Assembly: GCA_026197075.1 (NCBI GenBank)
Contig: JAPHQV010000025.1
Coordinates: forward strand, 62,001-126,000
Direction of reading: 5' to 3'
DNA length: 64,000 bases
Source: Gammaproteobacteria bacterium
GTDB lineage: Bacteria; Pseudomonadota; Gammaproteobacteria; DSM-19610
Part shown: piece by piece, positions 46,055 to 54,115 of the stretch
Position numbering within the stretch: the stretch's first letter is position 1
How the letters are laid out: each line of letters starts with the position of its first letter
The notes under the pieces: model-generated
What the model was told of the DNA's origin: nothing
What the model saw: only the letters and a program-made list of their open reading frames with translations
Database searches by the model: none
Made by a program: the position numbers and the translations under genes

Positions 46055-46605
46055 ATTGGCCTCTCAAAATGGTGGCAATTTCTGCCTCACTGGATGTGCT
46101 CGTGACAGTTCACATGGGCGCTTGTTTCATGATCTCCAGAATTCGGTAAACACTCCTTTCAGTGAGTCTGCATTCCCGAGCAATTGATCTTTCGGGCGAT
46201 TCCCGCAAGGGCGGCGTCTCGGTTTTTTCCGAGTGAAAGGGCAGCCACGGTGGCGTCTCGGTTTTTTCCTAGCGAAAGGACAGCAAGGACATCCTCTCTT
46301 GCGCGACGCAATACGCCTACCTGAGCCGCGACAGCATCATCCGCAGCTTCAAGCGCGCCAAGCTTTTCTTCCTGCTCAGCGAGCATTTGATTTGATAGAG
46401 CTTCACGGTGTTCCTGGGCCTCGCCCTTGGCTGATTTCACTTGCTTTGTTTTTTCACTTTTCATGATGCTCATATTGACCTCTCAAAATGGTGGCAATTT
46501 CTGCCTCACTGGGTGTGCTCGTGACAGTTCACATGGGCGCTTGTTTCATGATCTCCAGAATTCGGTAAACACTCCTTTCCGTGAGTCCGCACTTCCGAGC
46601 AATCC
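45765..46605. repeat. Tandem duplication covering the end of mor and the start of the coiled-coil gene
   Basis: Two copies of about 420 bp (45765-46185 and 46186-46605). The non-coding part and mor tail (46045-46185 versus 46463-46605) are almost identical, while the coiled-coil coding parts differ at many sites and by small indels. The right copy continues into the intact mor gene; the left copy has only mor's last ~25 codons. Confidence 0.85.
46159..46473 (-). pseudogene. Truncated copy of the coiled-coil gene
   Basis: 104 codons. Residues 1-96 match the N-terminus of the 45269-46054 product (shared MLAEQEEKLGALE, AAQV, EHREALS), with a 9-residue deletion and an internal 11-residue duplication (ALSLGKNRDA twice). 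After the duplication joint the frame enters the mor remnant out of frame (NCSGMQTH) and stops. It keeps its ribosome site and could still yield a short coiled-coil peptide, but it is best seen as a duplication by-product. Confidence 0.7.
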
Positions 46606-46933
46606 TCGCAATAGACCACCCGCGACCGACCCATTCCATGATTTGATCATTTCGACGTCGGCGGTGAAGATTCATGAGTCGCGGGACCTCCAACTCTTCC
46701 CCACCCATTTCACGCGACAAAATACTTGCTACTTGAACGCCAATACAGGTAGATAATGCGCTGTTTGGCGTCGGTCGCGTCGGAACATACACCCTGGTCC
46801 CACCGTAGTGGTGCATCAGCGAAAAAATCGCCTCTGATCCAATAAGTGTGGCGAGGTGCTTCATGCGTGGACTCAGCAGCTCAACCAGGCTCTCATCCTC
46901 TATCTTCGAGGAAGCTCCAAAGGTCGGTTTCAT
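46529..46933 (-). CDS. mor: Mor-type middle transcription activator
   Basis: 134 residues matching the Mor/C activator family of Mu-like phages: an N-terminal dimerisation part (LLSPRMKHLATLIGSEAIFSLMHHYGG, TRVYVPTRP) and a C-terminal helix-turn-helix (QIMEWVGRGWSIARIARKCGLTERSVYRIL). In Mu, Mor turns on the middle promoter, leading to late gene expression. A perfect palindrome lies ~40 bp upstream of the start. The element thus retains the switch to late transcription despite lacking most late genes. Confidence 0.88.
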   Translation of the reverse strand: MKPTFGASSKIEDESLVELLSPRMKHLATLIGSEAIFSLMHHYGGTRVYVPTRPTPNSALSTCIGVQVASILSREMGGEELEVPRLMNLHRRRRNDQIMEWVGRGWSIARIARKCGLTERSVYRILEIMKQAPM

Positions 46934-46970
46934 ACGCTGAAGTATGTCAGTGTAAAGGGGGCTCGGTTAT

Positions 46971-46986
46971 CCTGACATGTGTCAGG
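46971..46986. promoter_or_regulatory. Palindromic operator candidate upstream of mor
   Basis: CCTGACATGTGTCAGG, a perfect 16-bp palindrome apart from its centre, 38-53 bp upstream of the mor start. A related half-site ATGTCAG is at about 46944-46950. It could bind a dimeric repressor or activator controlling middle transcription. Confidence 0.5.
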
Positions 46987-47069
46987 GTACGGGGCGGGTG
47001 CGGGGTAGACCTGACAGCAGCGGAATAGACCTGGCGAAGCATGCCTGCCAATTCAATCATCCCTTCCCG

Positions 47070-47477
47070 TCAGATGGCGTTTCTTCGGTTGACCATCGCC
47101 TTAAGCGCTGTTAGTACGTTCCCGGCCACGCGTGCATCCAAGAACCGCAGCGATGATATTTTGAACTTGTTTTCGATCCATCGCTCGAGTCCTTCATCCT
47201 GGCCGTCGGTATACTGCTTCCAAAGCCCTCGGATGTACTCAATCTGCGCCGGGGTTGCCATTCCAGATCGATGGCCATAGCTGCGCTGCTGGCGCAGCGT
47301 AAGAAATCCTAAGGATTCGAAGCGAACCAGAACCCTTTCGAACCCATCTTCATCCAAGTGACGTGCGCTATCGACCCCAGCCGCCTCATGAAGGATGGAT
47401 CGATATTCAGATTCCGAGAGCCCCATCTGTTGCTTCGCTACATGGATGAGCCCCAGCTTTTCCTTCGATATGGTCAT
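47070..47477 (-). CDS. gemA: GemA-like protein (Mu gp16, DUF1018)
   Basis: 135 residues of the DUF1018/GemA family of Mu-like phages: EKLGLIHVAKQQMGLSESEYRSILHEAAG, then HLDEDGFERVLVRFESLGF and ATPAQIEYIRGLWKQYTDG. In Mu, GemA modulates host gene expression and DNA topology early in infection. The ATG at 47477 has GCGGAG 8 bases upstream; two earlier in-frame starts are less well placed. It lies upstream of mor in the same direction. Confidence 0.88.
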   Translation of the reverse strand: MTISKEKLGLIHVAKQQMGLSESEYRSILHEAAGVDSARHLDEDGFERVLVRFESLGFLTLRQQRSYGHRSGMATPAQIEYIRGLWKQYTDGQDEGLERWIENKFKISSLRFLDARVAGNVLTALKAMVNRRNAI

Positions 47478-47586
47478 TATCATATCTCCGCGCAAGGGTG
47501 GACACATTTAGGGGGAGGCTCTGCCGAAGAGTTGTGTGGGGCGGGGACATGCATCATGTCCCCGTCAAATCACACACCTTCAGACA

Positions 47587-48183
47587 TTAGGCAGCCTCCG
47601 CATCGCCTCCGGGAGTACTTGAGGAGATTTCTTCATACCGTGCCAGCATCGCTGAATCGAGATCTTCAACAGCATCTCTCGCAAGCGATATTAGTCGTCG
47701 CACACGGTCCCGCGCTTCTGGTGCGCTTATAAGCAAATCGCCGTGATCTTCGGCAAGTTGGTCGGCAGCCCAAATCATGGACATGGTTTCTTTCACATTG
47801 ATATAGATCTTGTCGGCAAAATACTCCCATTCCTGCACGCGTCCTGATTCATCCTGTGGTATGTGTAGCCCACCTTTCAGGGTCATACCTCTAATTGAAC
47901 CAGCTTGCATCATGATGGAGTCGCCGATATCCACGGCCTGATCCTTCGCCACATTGGTCAGGTTATGAAATCTCTCCCACGCTTCGTCCTCATCAATCGT
48001 CAAATCACCTCCGCCATCGGCCAGCATGTCCAAAGCCCATAACGTGGAAATAAGCAACCTCATCTCCCAGTGAATCTCATCGATCAGGAGCCTCCATAGT
48101 TGACAGGGGTCCTTTTCCACTCCGCTTGAGTGAGAGAGACGTTTCATAGTCGCGTCAACCTTCTTTACCCTTGTACCTTTCAT
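47587..48183 (-). CDS. Hypothetical protein with internal repeat
   Basis: 198 residues, no recognised family. Two related segments of ~55 residues: MRLLISTLWALDMLADGGGD... (about 41-92) and VKETMSMIWAADQLAEDHGD... (about 131-183), each a helix followed by acidic loop and a second helix (LTNVAKDQAVDIGDSIM, LISLARDAVEDLDSAM). This points to an internal duplication. It lies between the ATPase and gemA in the early region; a short GGGGACAT hairpin (47543-47563) follows it. Confidence 0.6.
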   Translation of the reverse strand: MKGTRVKKVDATMKRLSHSSGVEKDPCQLWRLLIDEIHWEMRLLISTLWALDMLADGGGDLTIDEDEAWERFHNLTNVAKDQAVDIGDSIMMQAGSIRGMTLKGGLHIPQDESGRVQEWEYFADKIYINVKETMSMIWAADQLAEDHGDLLISAPEARDRVRRLISLARDAVEDLDSAMLARYEEISSSTPGGDAEAA

Positions 48184-48553
48184 ATTTCATGAGTCCTCGT
48201 TGCAATTTTTCGTTGTTCCTGCATGCGGGTGGTTACACGTCACACGATGACAGGTCGAATCGGTCCTGGTGCAATCGGCTGGCGATCCAACCGAGACGCG
48301 ATGGTTGTCCACCAGCGCACTGCCGGGGCAAAAATGACCCGAATCCCTCCCCACCCATCCAACCACGCACCTCCAGAACGCCCGGCGCATTGCAAAGGCG
48401 TTTAACTCGTCCGTAGAGTGACTTTCTGTCCCTCACCGAGGGGGCAGGCGCGGTTTTGGTGCTGCACAGCCCTGAGGGGCTCACAGGAGCCCCCCAGCTT
48501 GAGCGATACCCGGGCAGAAATTGTGTATATTTCATCTCGGCAGCCCGCATGGT
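48184..48553 (-). other. 370-bp spacer with structured sequence, possible small ORF
   Basis: Between the ATPase gene and the 47587 gene. A 105-codon minus-strand frame (48233-48550) fills most of it, but its composition (Arg, Ser, Gly, Cys rich) is unlike a typical protein. The part at 48440-48495 can form stacked hairpins (GGGGGCTCC...; GAGCCCCTCAGGGCT; CCCCTCGGTGAGGG). It may be an RNA element or a leader. No family recognised. Confidence 0.35.
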
Positions 48554-49780
48554 TCAGACGCCCCTTACGATTTCACTGCTGACCCGGGCCGATCCCACCT
48601 CAGCGGCCAGGTTGAGGCACTTCACCACCATATTGTTCACGACCAGGGGGTAGTGCATGCCGATCCCCTCCTTGGCACCCCGCATGTGCGTCAGCCGGGC
48701 ACGGATCGCATCAAAGGCGTCTTTTTCGAAGACATCATCCAGCCCTTTATTCAGCCGGTTCAGCTTCAGCTTCAGGTAGCCCTCCAGATCACCCCCCAGC
48801 GGCAGCAGCTCGGCAATCTCGCAGCGGCGGATTACTTCCCGTGCCTGCCAGTTTTGCCGCTCGTCCAGTTTGCCCTTCAGCTCGGGCTGACCAATCAGGA
48901 TGATCGACAGGAGCTTCCGGAAACCATCTTCAAGTTCGTAGAAGCGCTTCAGGTATTTCAATGTGGGAACGGCCAGGTCATGAGCCTCCTCAATCAGCAG
49001 GACATGGTTATTGCCTGCCCGGCTGGACCCTGTGAGCAGTTGCTCGATCTGACGGGCCTTGGCCTCCAGCGACCGCCGGGGCCGCTCCTGGGAGAGATCG
49101 GCAATGATCGCATCGCAGATAGACCCCGCAGTCAATCGCTCCTTGTCGATGATGCGCGGCTGGATGCAGGTGATGGGGTGCTCTTCGCGCCGTATGCGAT
49201 CAATCAGGTCGCGGCGCAGCACGGTCTTGCCTGCCCCTGACTCGCCGATCACCGCAAGAAACCCGCCATGCTTTGCCGTCGTGAACATGGCCTCCCTGAC
49301 ATATCGATGCTCATCGGACAGGAATACATCCTCGGGCCCTTGCACGTCGTCCTGAAAAGGGTCGCGAAACAGCGTAAAATGTCGTCTTGCATTCTGTGTT
49401 AACATCTCATTCTCCGGTAGTTGAATTACGTCATCGATCGGAGCGGTGGCCCGACCAGTCCGCGTCTGACTCTGCCAGGAGGTGCGCGGTTGGTACGGGC
49501 CATCGTCTTTCTCGAATGCCACTTCTATATCCTCCTCAGATGCGCCTCTCTCCCGTAGAAACGATATGAACGCTTCGCGCAGCTGCGAGGTATCCTGACG
49601 GGCGGGCCAGATATCCCGGGTCAGCATCAGCGTGACGGCGGATTCGTTCAGTCCGAGCGTTCGCGCCAGGGCGACCTGCGGCACCCGGAGTACGACAAGA
49701 AGCTTCTTGGCCTTTAGCGGCGTATGAGGCCGCCCCCGGCGCTCTTCCCAGGTAGTTGACTTGCGTTGCGTGAGTGACAT
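48554..49780 (-). CDS. Transposition ATPase, MuB/TnpB-like
   Basis: 408 residues. An N-terminal helix-turn-helix (about 33-58, VPQVALARTLGLNESAVTLML) precedes an AAA+ domain of the ExeA/TniB type: Walker A IGESGAGKT (178-186), Walker B HVLLIEEAHDL and the sensor region SIILIGQPEL. MuB-like ATPases bind target DNA and activate the transposase. It lies 12 bp downstream of the transposase gene. The HTH-plus-AAA layout matches the B subunit of BcepMu-like phages. Confidence 0.9.
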   Translation of the reverse strand: MSLTQRKSTTWEERRGRPHTPLKAKKLLVVLRVPQVALARTLGLNESAVTLMLTRDIWPARQDTSQLREAFISFLRERGASEEDIEVAFEKDDGPYQPRTSWQSQTRTGRATAPIDDVIQLPENEMLTQNARRHFTLFRDPFQDDVQGPEDVFLSDEHRYVREAMFTTAKHGGFLAVIGESGAGKTVLRRDLIDRIRREEHPITCIQPRIIDKERLTAGSICDAIIADLSQERPRRSLEAKARQIEQLLTGSSRAGNNHVLLIEEAHDLAVPTLKYLKRFYELEDGFRKLLSIILIGQPELKGKLDERQNWQAREVIRRCEIAELLPLGGDLEGYLKLKLNRLNKGLDDVFEKDAFDAIRARLTHMRGAKEGIGMHYPLVVNNMVVKCLNLAAEVGSARVSSEIVRGV

Positions 49781-49792
49781 GCATATACCCTC

Positions 49793-51547
49793 CTAGTTCG
49801 CTATTAATACTGATGGACCTGGTGTCACGGAAACTCCGGTCAGCCAAGCCATCACCTCTTCGATTGCGCTCTCGGCAATACCGTCCGGGTAGCGCTCGCG
49901 AATCCGTTGATTTTCGTCCGCCGTGAGTGGGCGGCCCAGCATTGAGACAAGCCGCTTCATGGCTTCAATTAGTGGCAGTGGGCGCAGCTCAACGCTGCAC
50001 TGCCCTGGCATGTCTAGCTTGGTGCCTGGGCGATTCATGAAATAGGCAGCCGTCTCAGGGACAAGATAACCGATGGGATCAATGCGCCCATCAAATGCCG
50101 GTTCTCGCTTGACGCGCTTTTTATCTGCCTCTTTCTGGGTATCTACGTTATAGGCCGCCTTCAGCAAGCCCTTTCGATTTCGGTCTGCGCGGGTGTCGGG
50201 ATTTGATTTGTAGCCTTGGCCGAAGACAGGCGCGTTGACGAAAAATCCGGCTGAATCGGTTTCTTCCGGCACGCACTCGTATATCACTTCTCGCCGGTCT
50301 GCATCATTGAATCGGACATCGATATTCGGATAACGATAGGGGTTCACGCTCACACGAACAGTGTCGCCAACCATGACTCCAGGGATATGTTTTACTGAGT
50401 AGGCTTGTGAGCGCTGGCCTCTAAGCGCATAGCTGACCATGAGGTTCGGCCTGACTGTGCGGTCTTCGATGCCCTCTGCCAGCAACTGCTCGCACACCTC
50501 ACGCGGAGGGCATAGTCGCAACTGTTCTTTCGAAATCGTCTGCCAGAGCCCATACCGTGACGACCCATGACGGCTATGTGGCTTTTGTGCGTTATAATGG
50601 CGTGTCCATATCCTGGCCGCTTCGTTCAGGTGGTCAAGGTCGGTGACTTTCATCGTAAACAAGCGACCTTCAAAGCCGCATTCGATGATGTCTTGCGCAC
50701 CCTCGACCTGGCCTTTTGCCCTGGGGTTTCCAGGCATGTGCGCCCAGTGCTTGACCCCCAGCAATCCTAGAAATCCCTTGATCAGCTGGCTTTGGTTCGC
50801 GCTCCCTGCGTCCCATACGAGCATTTCAGGGACCCCCCGCAAGGGTTCCTGGGGATGATCGCGACCAGCGAATGCATCAACCAGGAATTCGAATATCGTC
50901 TCCCTATCTTCGCCAGGGCGGAGGAAATAGCGCACGTAGAACGCGCCGCTGTAGTGATCGGTGACCACGTACCGCATTACGCGGTCATTCGACACCTTTG
51001 CAAAGTTATTTGGCTTGTTCTTATAGAACCGCTCTTTATCCATGACCGCGAGGCCGCCATTATCCAGGTAATACAACACGCAAACCGAGGCATCGAACTG
51101 CCATACATGATTCGGGTGCAAGGATCGCATGGAGATATGCGGCGAAGGCTGTTTCAGCTGCTTGGGATGTAGCCCATACTCCTCCAGGGAGCGCAGCATT
51201 GTGGACGGCGAAGCATCCGTAAAAATCAGTTTATTTGCTCGCGCGATATCCATCGCATCTGCGACGCACAAGAGCTGCTTTCCCGTGGCGCGCGATGAAC
51301 CGATTAGCAACCCTGACACGGCCTGGGCTTCCTCGAATGTAACTTTGCATTTGCCAGTATCTGACCGGGGCTTCCGACCCGACGACCACCCCACTGATTT
51401 CAGGTGTGAATACAGCGTATTCCGTGACACACCAAGCAACCGGGTGGCGGTATCGACCAGGGCTCCCTTCTCGCTATGCGGCACGCATTCCAGCCGCAGC
51501 GCCAGATCGTGCAGGTATGCCTTGTCGATTTGCTTCTTTCGCCCCAT
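49793..51547 (-). CDS. DDE transposase, Mu A/Tn552-like
   Basis: 584 residues. An N-terminal helix-turn-helix (TRLLGVSRNTLYSHLKSVGW) is followed by an rve integrase core with the DDE triad D152 (WQFDAS), D246 (VWDAGS) and E282 (NPRAKGQVEGAQ), then a beta-barrel-like C-domain (MVSYALRGQRSQAYSVKHIP). The layout is that of Mu transposase and the Tn552/IS1604 family. The ATG at 51547, 8 bp after the upstream stop, is preferred to upstream in-frame starts that overlap the preceding gene. All catalytic residues are present, so it may be active. Confidence 0.93.
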   Translation of the reverse strand: MGRKKQIDKAYLHDLALRLECVPHSEKGALVDTATRLLGVSRNTLYSHLKSVGWSSGRKPRSDTGKCKVTFEEAQAVSGLLIGSSRATGKQLLCVADAMDIARANKLIFTDASPSTMLRSLEEYGLHPKQLKQPSPHISMRSLHPNHVWQFDASVCVLYYLDNGGLAVMDKERFYKNKPNNFAKVSNDRVMRYVVTDHYSGAFYVRYFLRPGEDRETIFEFLVDAFAGRDHPQEPLRGVPEMLVWDAGSANQSQLIKGFLGLLGVKHWAHMPGNPRAKGQVEGAQDIIECGFEGRLFTMKVTDLDHLNEAARIWTRHYNAQKPHSRHGSSRYGLWQTISKEQLRLCPPREVCEQLLAEGIEDRTVRPNLMVSYALRGQRSQAYSVKHIPGVMVGDTVRVSVNPYRYPNIDVRFNDADRREVIYECVPEETDSAGFFVNAPVFGQGYKSNPDTRADRNRKGLLKAAYNVDTQKEADKKRVKREPAFDGRIDPIGYLVPETAAYFMNRPGTKLDMPGQCSVELRPLPLIEAMKRLVSMLGRPLTADENQRIRERYPDGIAESAIEEVMAWLTGVSVTPGPSVLIAN

Positions 51548-51554
51548 AGGATGA

Positions 51555-52520
51555 TTACTCCGCCTCAGCTCCTGTGGCGTTTTGTATCCATGAATCATCG
51601 ATATCCAGATCCACCGTGGGCAGGGAATACTGTTGCTGGAGGCGGTCCAGGGCAATCCTGATTCGCGCAACACCTTGGGCACAGGAGTGTCGTAGCTCAC
51701 GGGGAGCATCCTCCCAGCCGAGCACCTCGCCAATTACGCGGCTTGGGACATGCAGAGACTGAATGGCGTCACGCACACCCTGATCGAGTTTTTCGGACAG
51801 ATCCCGTGCCAGGTCATCCGTACCCAAGGATTCACGCCTGTGTATCAGCCTTTCCAGCTCGTCGATTTTTTCAGCCCGTTTCTGGATGACTTTTCGGGAG
51901 GCATCAAGGTCAGCGGCCAGGTCATCGGCCCGACGTTCGAGCGCCTGACGTTCACGTGCATGGCGTTCATCTAGTCTCTCGATCAGATCCTCGATCGCCT
52001 CTTTGTCGCCCAGCCTGACCGCTTCGCCGTTGATGACCATTTGCCGATCATCGTCCGGCAGCTTCCGCAGTTTCCGCAGCGACCGGTAGCCGATCCCGGC
52101 GCGAGTCATGGCGTCAAGGGCCTCCTCGCCAAACTCGCGAAGGTTCTGTAGCTGCTCGTCGATCTTGCGCCGGGAATATCCCAGGGCCTCGCAGAATCCT
52201 TCCCAAGTGGCGACCGTCGCCAGTTCCCCGCCATCCGGTGTAGTTATCTTTTTCCCCGCAAGCGATTGATAAAGCTTATTTTCCTTGATGTAGGCCAGAT
52301 CCGACAAACTGGCGACGGTCGCCAGTTTTGCAATCCCCTGAGCCATTTGAATGCGTCCAACCAGCTGATTGGCAAGATCGCGGTTCTCGGTGTAGCCGGA
52401 GACCCTGTACTCCTCTTCCGCCTGGAGGAGTTGCTGCCGGTCAGCCTGATTTGCAGCCAGGTCAGCAGCCTCGACCTGGTGATGCAGCTCCTGTGCTTGC
52501 TGTCTCGTTTTCCCGCTCAT
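51555..52520 (-). CDS. Phage DNA-binding/coiled-coil protein of the early operon
   Basis: 321 residues, family not firmly recognised. A central part with helix-turn-helix character (WEGFCEALGYSRRKIDEQL, GYRSLRKLRKLPDDDRQMVI) is followed by a long coiled coil (about 175-235, ERQALERRADDLAADLDASR). The layout recalls ParB/KfrA-like DNA-binding proteins found just ahead of transposase genes in BcepMu-like phages. It overlaps the next upstream gene by 4 bp. A role in transposition control or DNA organisation is inference. Confidence 0.65.
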   Translation of the reverse strand: MSGKTRQQAQELHHQVEAADLAANQADRQQLLQAEEEYRVSGYTENRDLANQLVGRIQMAQGIAKLATVASLSDLAYIKENKLYQSLAGKKITTPDGGELATVATWEGFCEALGYSRRKIDEQLQNLREFGEEALDAMTRAGIGYRSLRKLRKLPDDDRQMVINGEAVRLGDKEAIEDLIERLDERHARERQALERRADDLAADLDASRKVIQKRAEKIDELERLIHRRESLGTDDLARDLSEKLDQGVRDAIQSLHVPSRVIGEVLGWEDAPRELRHSCAQGVARIRIALDRLQQQYSLPTVDLDIDDSWIQNATGAEAE

Positions 52521-52864
52521 GCGCGCAACTCCTTGCCAGTGACCGCCATATACTCATTGCGGACCTCGTGTATCCGCCGGAGCGCGTGCTGTTCATAGGC
52601 CGTGGCGATCCGGGCAAGCCGGGTACTTACCCGCCAGCGCACTGCTTTGGTCCCGGGCTCATGAATCTGCACCACCCACCCCAAAGCCAACCAGGTATGA
52701 AGGGCACGCCACACCGTAGTGACAGGGATTCCGGTGGACTCTGCGATTTCCGCATCCGTCCTACCGGCAAAATCGTCTTCGAAAAGCGCCTCGAATACCT
52801 CGGTGGCGCGCTGGAGGGACTTGGTGAGCCCCGGCTTATTGTGTTTACCGTTTGTGCGATGCAC
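52517..52864 (-). CDS. Winged-helix DNA-binding protein (IclR-type HTH)
   Basis: 115 residues. A winged helix at about 15-70: LQRATEVFEALFEDD, then GRTDAEIAESTGIPVTTVWRAL as the recognition helix and a wing (WVVQIHEPGTKAVRWRVS). It resembles the DNA-binding domain of IclR regulators without a ligand domain. It overlaps both neighbours, so the early genes are one operon. Confidence 0.7.
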   Translation of the reverse strand: MHRTNGKHNKPGLTKSLQRATEVFEALFEDDFAGRTDAEIAESTGIPVTTVWRALHTWLALGWVVQIHEPGTKAVRWRVSTRLARIATAYEQHALRRIHEVRNEYMAVTGKELRA

Positions 52865-53258
52865 GCTGCTTCTCCTTCCGATGCTTGGTTTGCAGCCCTA
52901 GCTGGGCGCGAAGTCTCGTAACGTAGCGGTGAATCGAGCTTTTTGTTGGGGAATCCTCTACCCCAAACCGCTCGACACAGAGCGCCGCCAACTTGGTATA
53001 GGGAATAGCGATGCGCTCGTTAATGAATTTCTTGATTTCCGGGTTTCGTTCGATTTTGGAATGGAACCCGGGCACGCGAATCAAGGAGACAGGATCAATC
53101 TCCGGGGAGATGGCCAAACGACTCCATTCCACCTCAGGTAACGCCGAGAGAACACGCCTCAGCGCGCAATTGAGCACCAGCACGGCATAGGTAGGGGACA
53201 GGTCGGAAAGGCTATCAGTGATCGCAGCCGCTCGTTGTTGGAGGTTGATTTTGTCCAT
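52845..53258 (-). CDS. Phage early protein with C-terminal HTH
   Basis: 137 residues, no firm family. The N-terminal half is helical (LSDLSPTYAVLVLNCALRRVL). The C-terminal part IPYTKLAALCVERFGVEDSPTKSSIHRYVTRLRAQLG has helix-turn-helix character and a basic tail. It overlaps the preceding gene by one base and the following by 20 bp in the early operon. Confidence 0.6.
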   Translation of the reverse strand: MDKINLQQRAAAITDSLSDLSPTYAVLVLNCALRRVLSALPEVEWSRLAISPEIDPVSLIRVPGFHSKIERNPEIKKFINERIAIPYTKLAALCVERFGVEDSPTKSSIHRYVTRLRAQLGLQTKHRKEKQRASHKR

Positions 53259-53734
53259 CAGGCATCCTCCTGGAAGAGATCGAGCTCGGGGTTATTAAGC
53301 TTGATAACGTTTTCGTGGTGCCCGGCGATCTGTGCCATCACTCCACTGAGGGCCTGGAGGGTGTCGCCGCTGTCGGCTTCGCCACGATAGAAGCAGGCGA
53401 GGAGTTCCACGGCCTCGCTGAATCCCGTATGCAGCTCAAGGAGCGAGTTGTCAGCAACTGGCCGTCCGGCCGGAATGTCGATGAGCAGCTTGTGCGCGCT
53501 ATGCGCTATATGGTTTGTGAGGTAGTGAGTTCCGCATGCGAACTCAAACGCGCGGATTTTTTCGCTGGGCATAGACCCTTTCGCCAGCCACTTATAGATG
53601 GCCCATTCCGTCGTTCCGACCAAATCGGCCACACGGGCGACGGAGCGACGGTGCCTCAATCTGGCATGATCAAGGCAGAGGCGGATCGCGTCGCCTTGCG
53701 TGCGAGGGGTGGCGTGCGGTTTCGGCCTACTCAT
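53258..53734 (-). CDS. Phage regulatory protein with HTH
   Basis: 158 residues. The N-terminus carries a CII-like helix-turn-helix (VARVADLVGTTEWAIYKWLAKGSMPSEKIRAFEFACGTHYLTNHIA). The C-terminal part is helical and acidic. The ATG at 53734 is preferred over a TTG at 53749. Early operon position suggests a regulator; target unknown. Confidence 0.6.
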   Translation of the reverse strand: MSRPKPHATPRTQGDAIRLCLDHARLRHRRSVARVADLVGTTEWAIYKWLAKGSMPSEKIRAFEFACGTHYLTNHIAHSAHKLLIDIPAGRPVADNSLLELHTGFSEAVELLACFYRGEADSGDTLQALSGVMAQIAGHHENVIKLNNPELDLFQEDA

Positions 53735-53812
53735 CGGGGTCGATTCCAAAAATTGTCGGCGCCTGCCGTATACGTCCTGGTGGCAGCGTTGTACGGTTGC
53801 GCCATGACGCGA

Positions 53813-54037
53813 TTACGCACAGAGCGAAACTTTGGACACGCCAGCATCGTGAACAGCTTGACTGCGCACCTTTCGACCCTCTGGGCCGTTCCATGCCCCC
53901 ATCAATGCAGCTTTTACATTGGTAGGGTTCCACCCCTGGGCACGGCACCAGGCGGTGAAGGTGGTTCCCTTGCGGATGAACCCGGCTCTAACCTCCAAAT
54001 ACAGGTCCGCCGATGGTTTGATGTTGTTGATTTCCAT
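53813..54037 (-). CDS. Ner-like small DNA-binding protein
   Basis: 74 residues, first gene of the early operon, divergent from the repressor, which is the place of ner in Mu. KGTTFTAWCRAQGWNPTNVKAALMGAWNGPEGRKVRSQAV fits a short helix-turn-helix. By analogy it would shut down early and repressor transcription. Family match is by position and general form, not clear sequence identity. Confidence 0.6.
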   Translation of the reverse strand: MEINNIKPSADLYLEVRAGFIRKGTTFTAWCRAQGWNPTNVKAALMGAWNGPEGRKVRSQAVHDAGVSKVSLCA

Positions 54038-54115
54038 AGACCCTCGCTTCAGACTCGCTTAGTGATTTAACACATCCAAACGCACTACGGATTAAAATAA
54101 GCTGGAAACATCGTA
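54038..54115. promoter_or_regulatory. Divergent early/repressor control region
   Basis: 78 bp between the Ner-like and repressor genes. It holds two CTCGCTT repeats 11 bp apart (54043-54049, 54054-54060), one helical turn, and an A+T-rich stretch (ATTAAAATAAG, from 54091) suited to a promoter for the repressor. The repeats are likely operator sites. Confidence 0.5.

Noticed and set aside
45765-46605. CRISPR-like or phase-variation repeat array
   Set aside because: Only two long tandem copies with coding content; no short spaced repeats.
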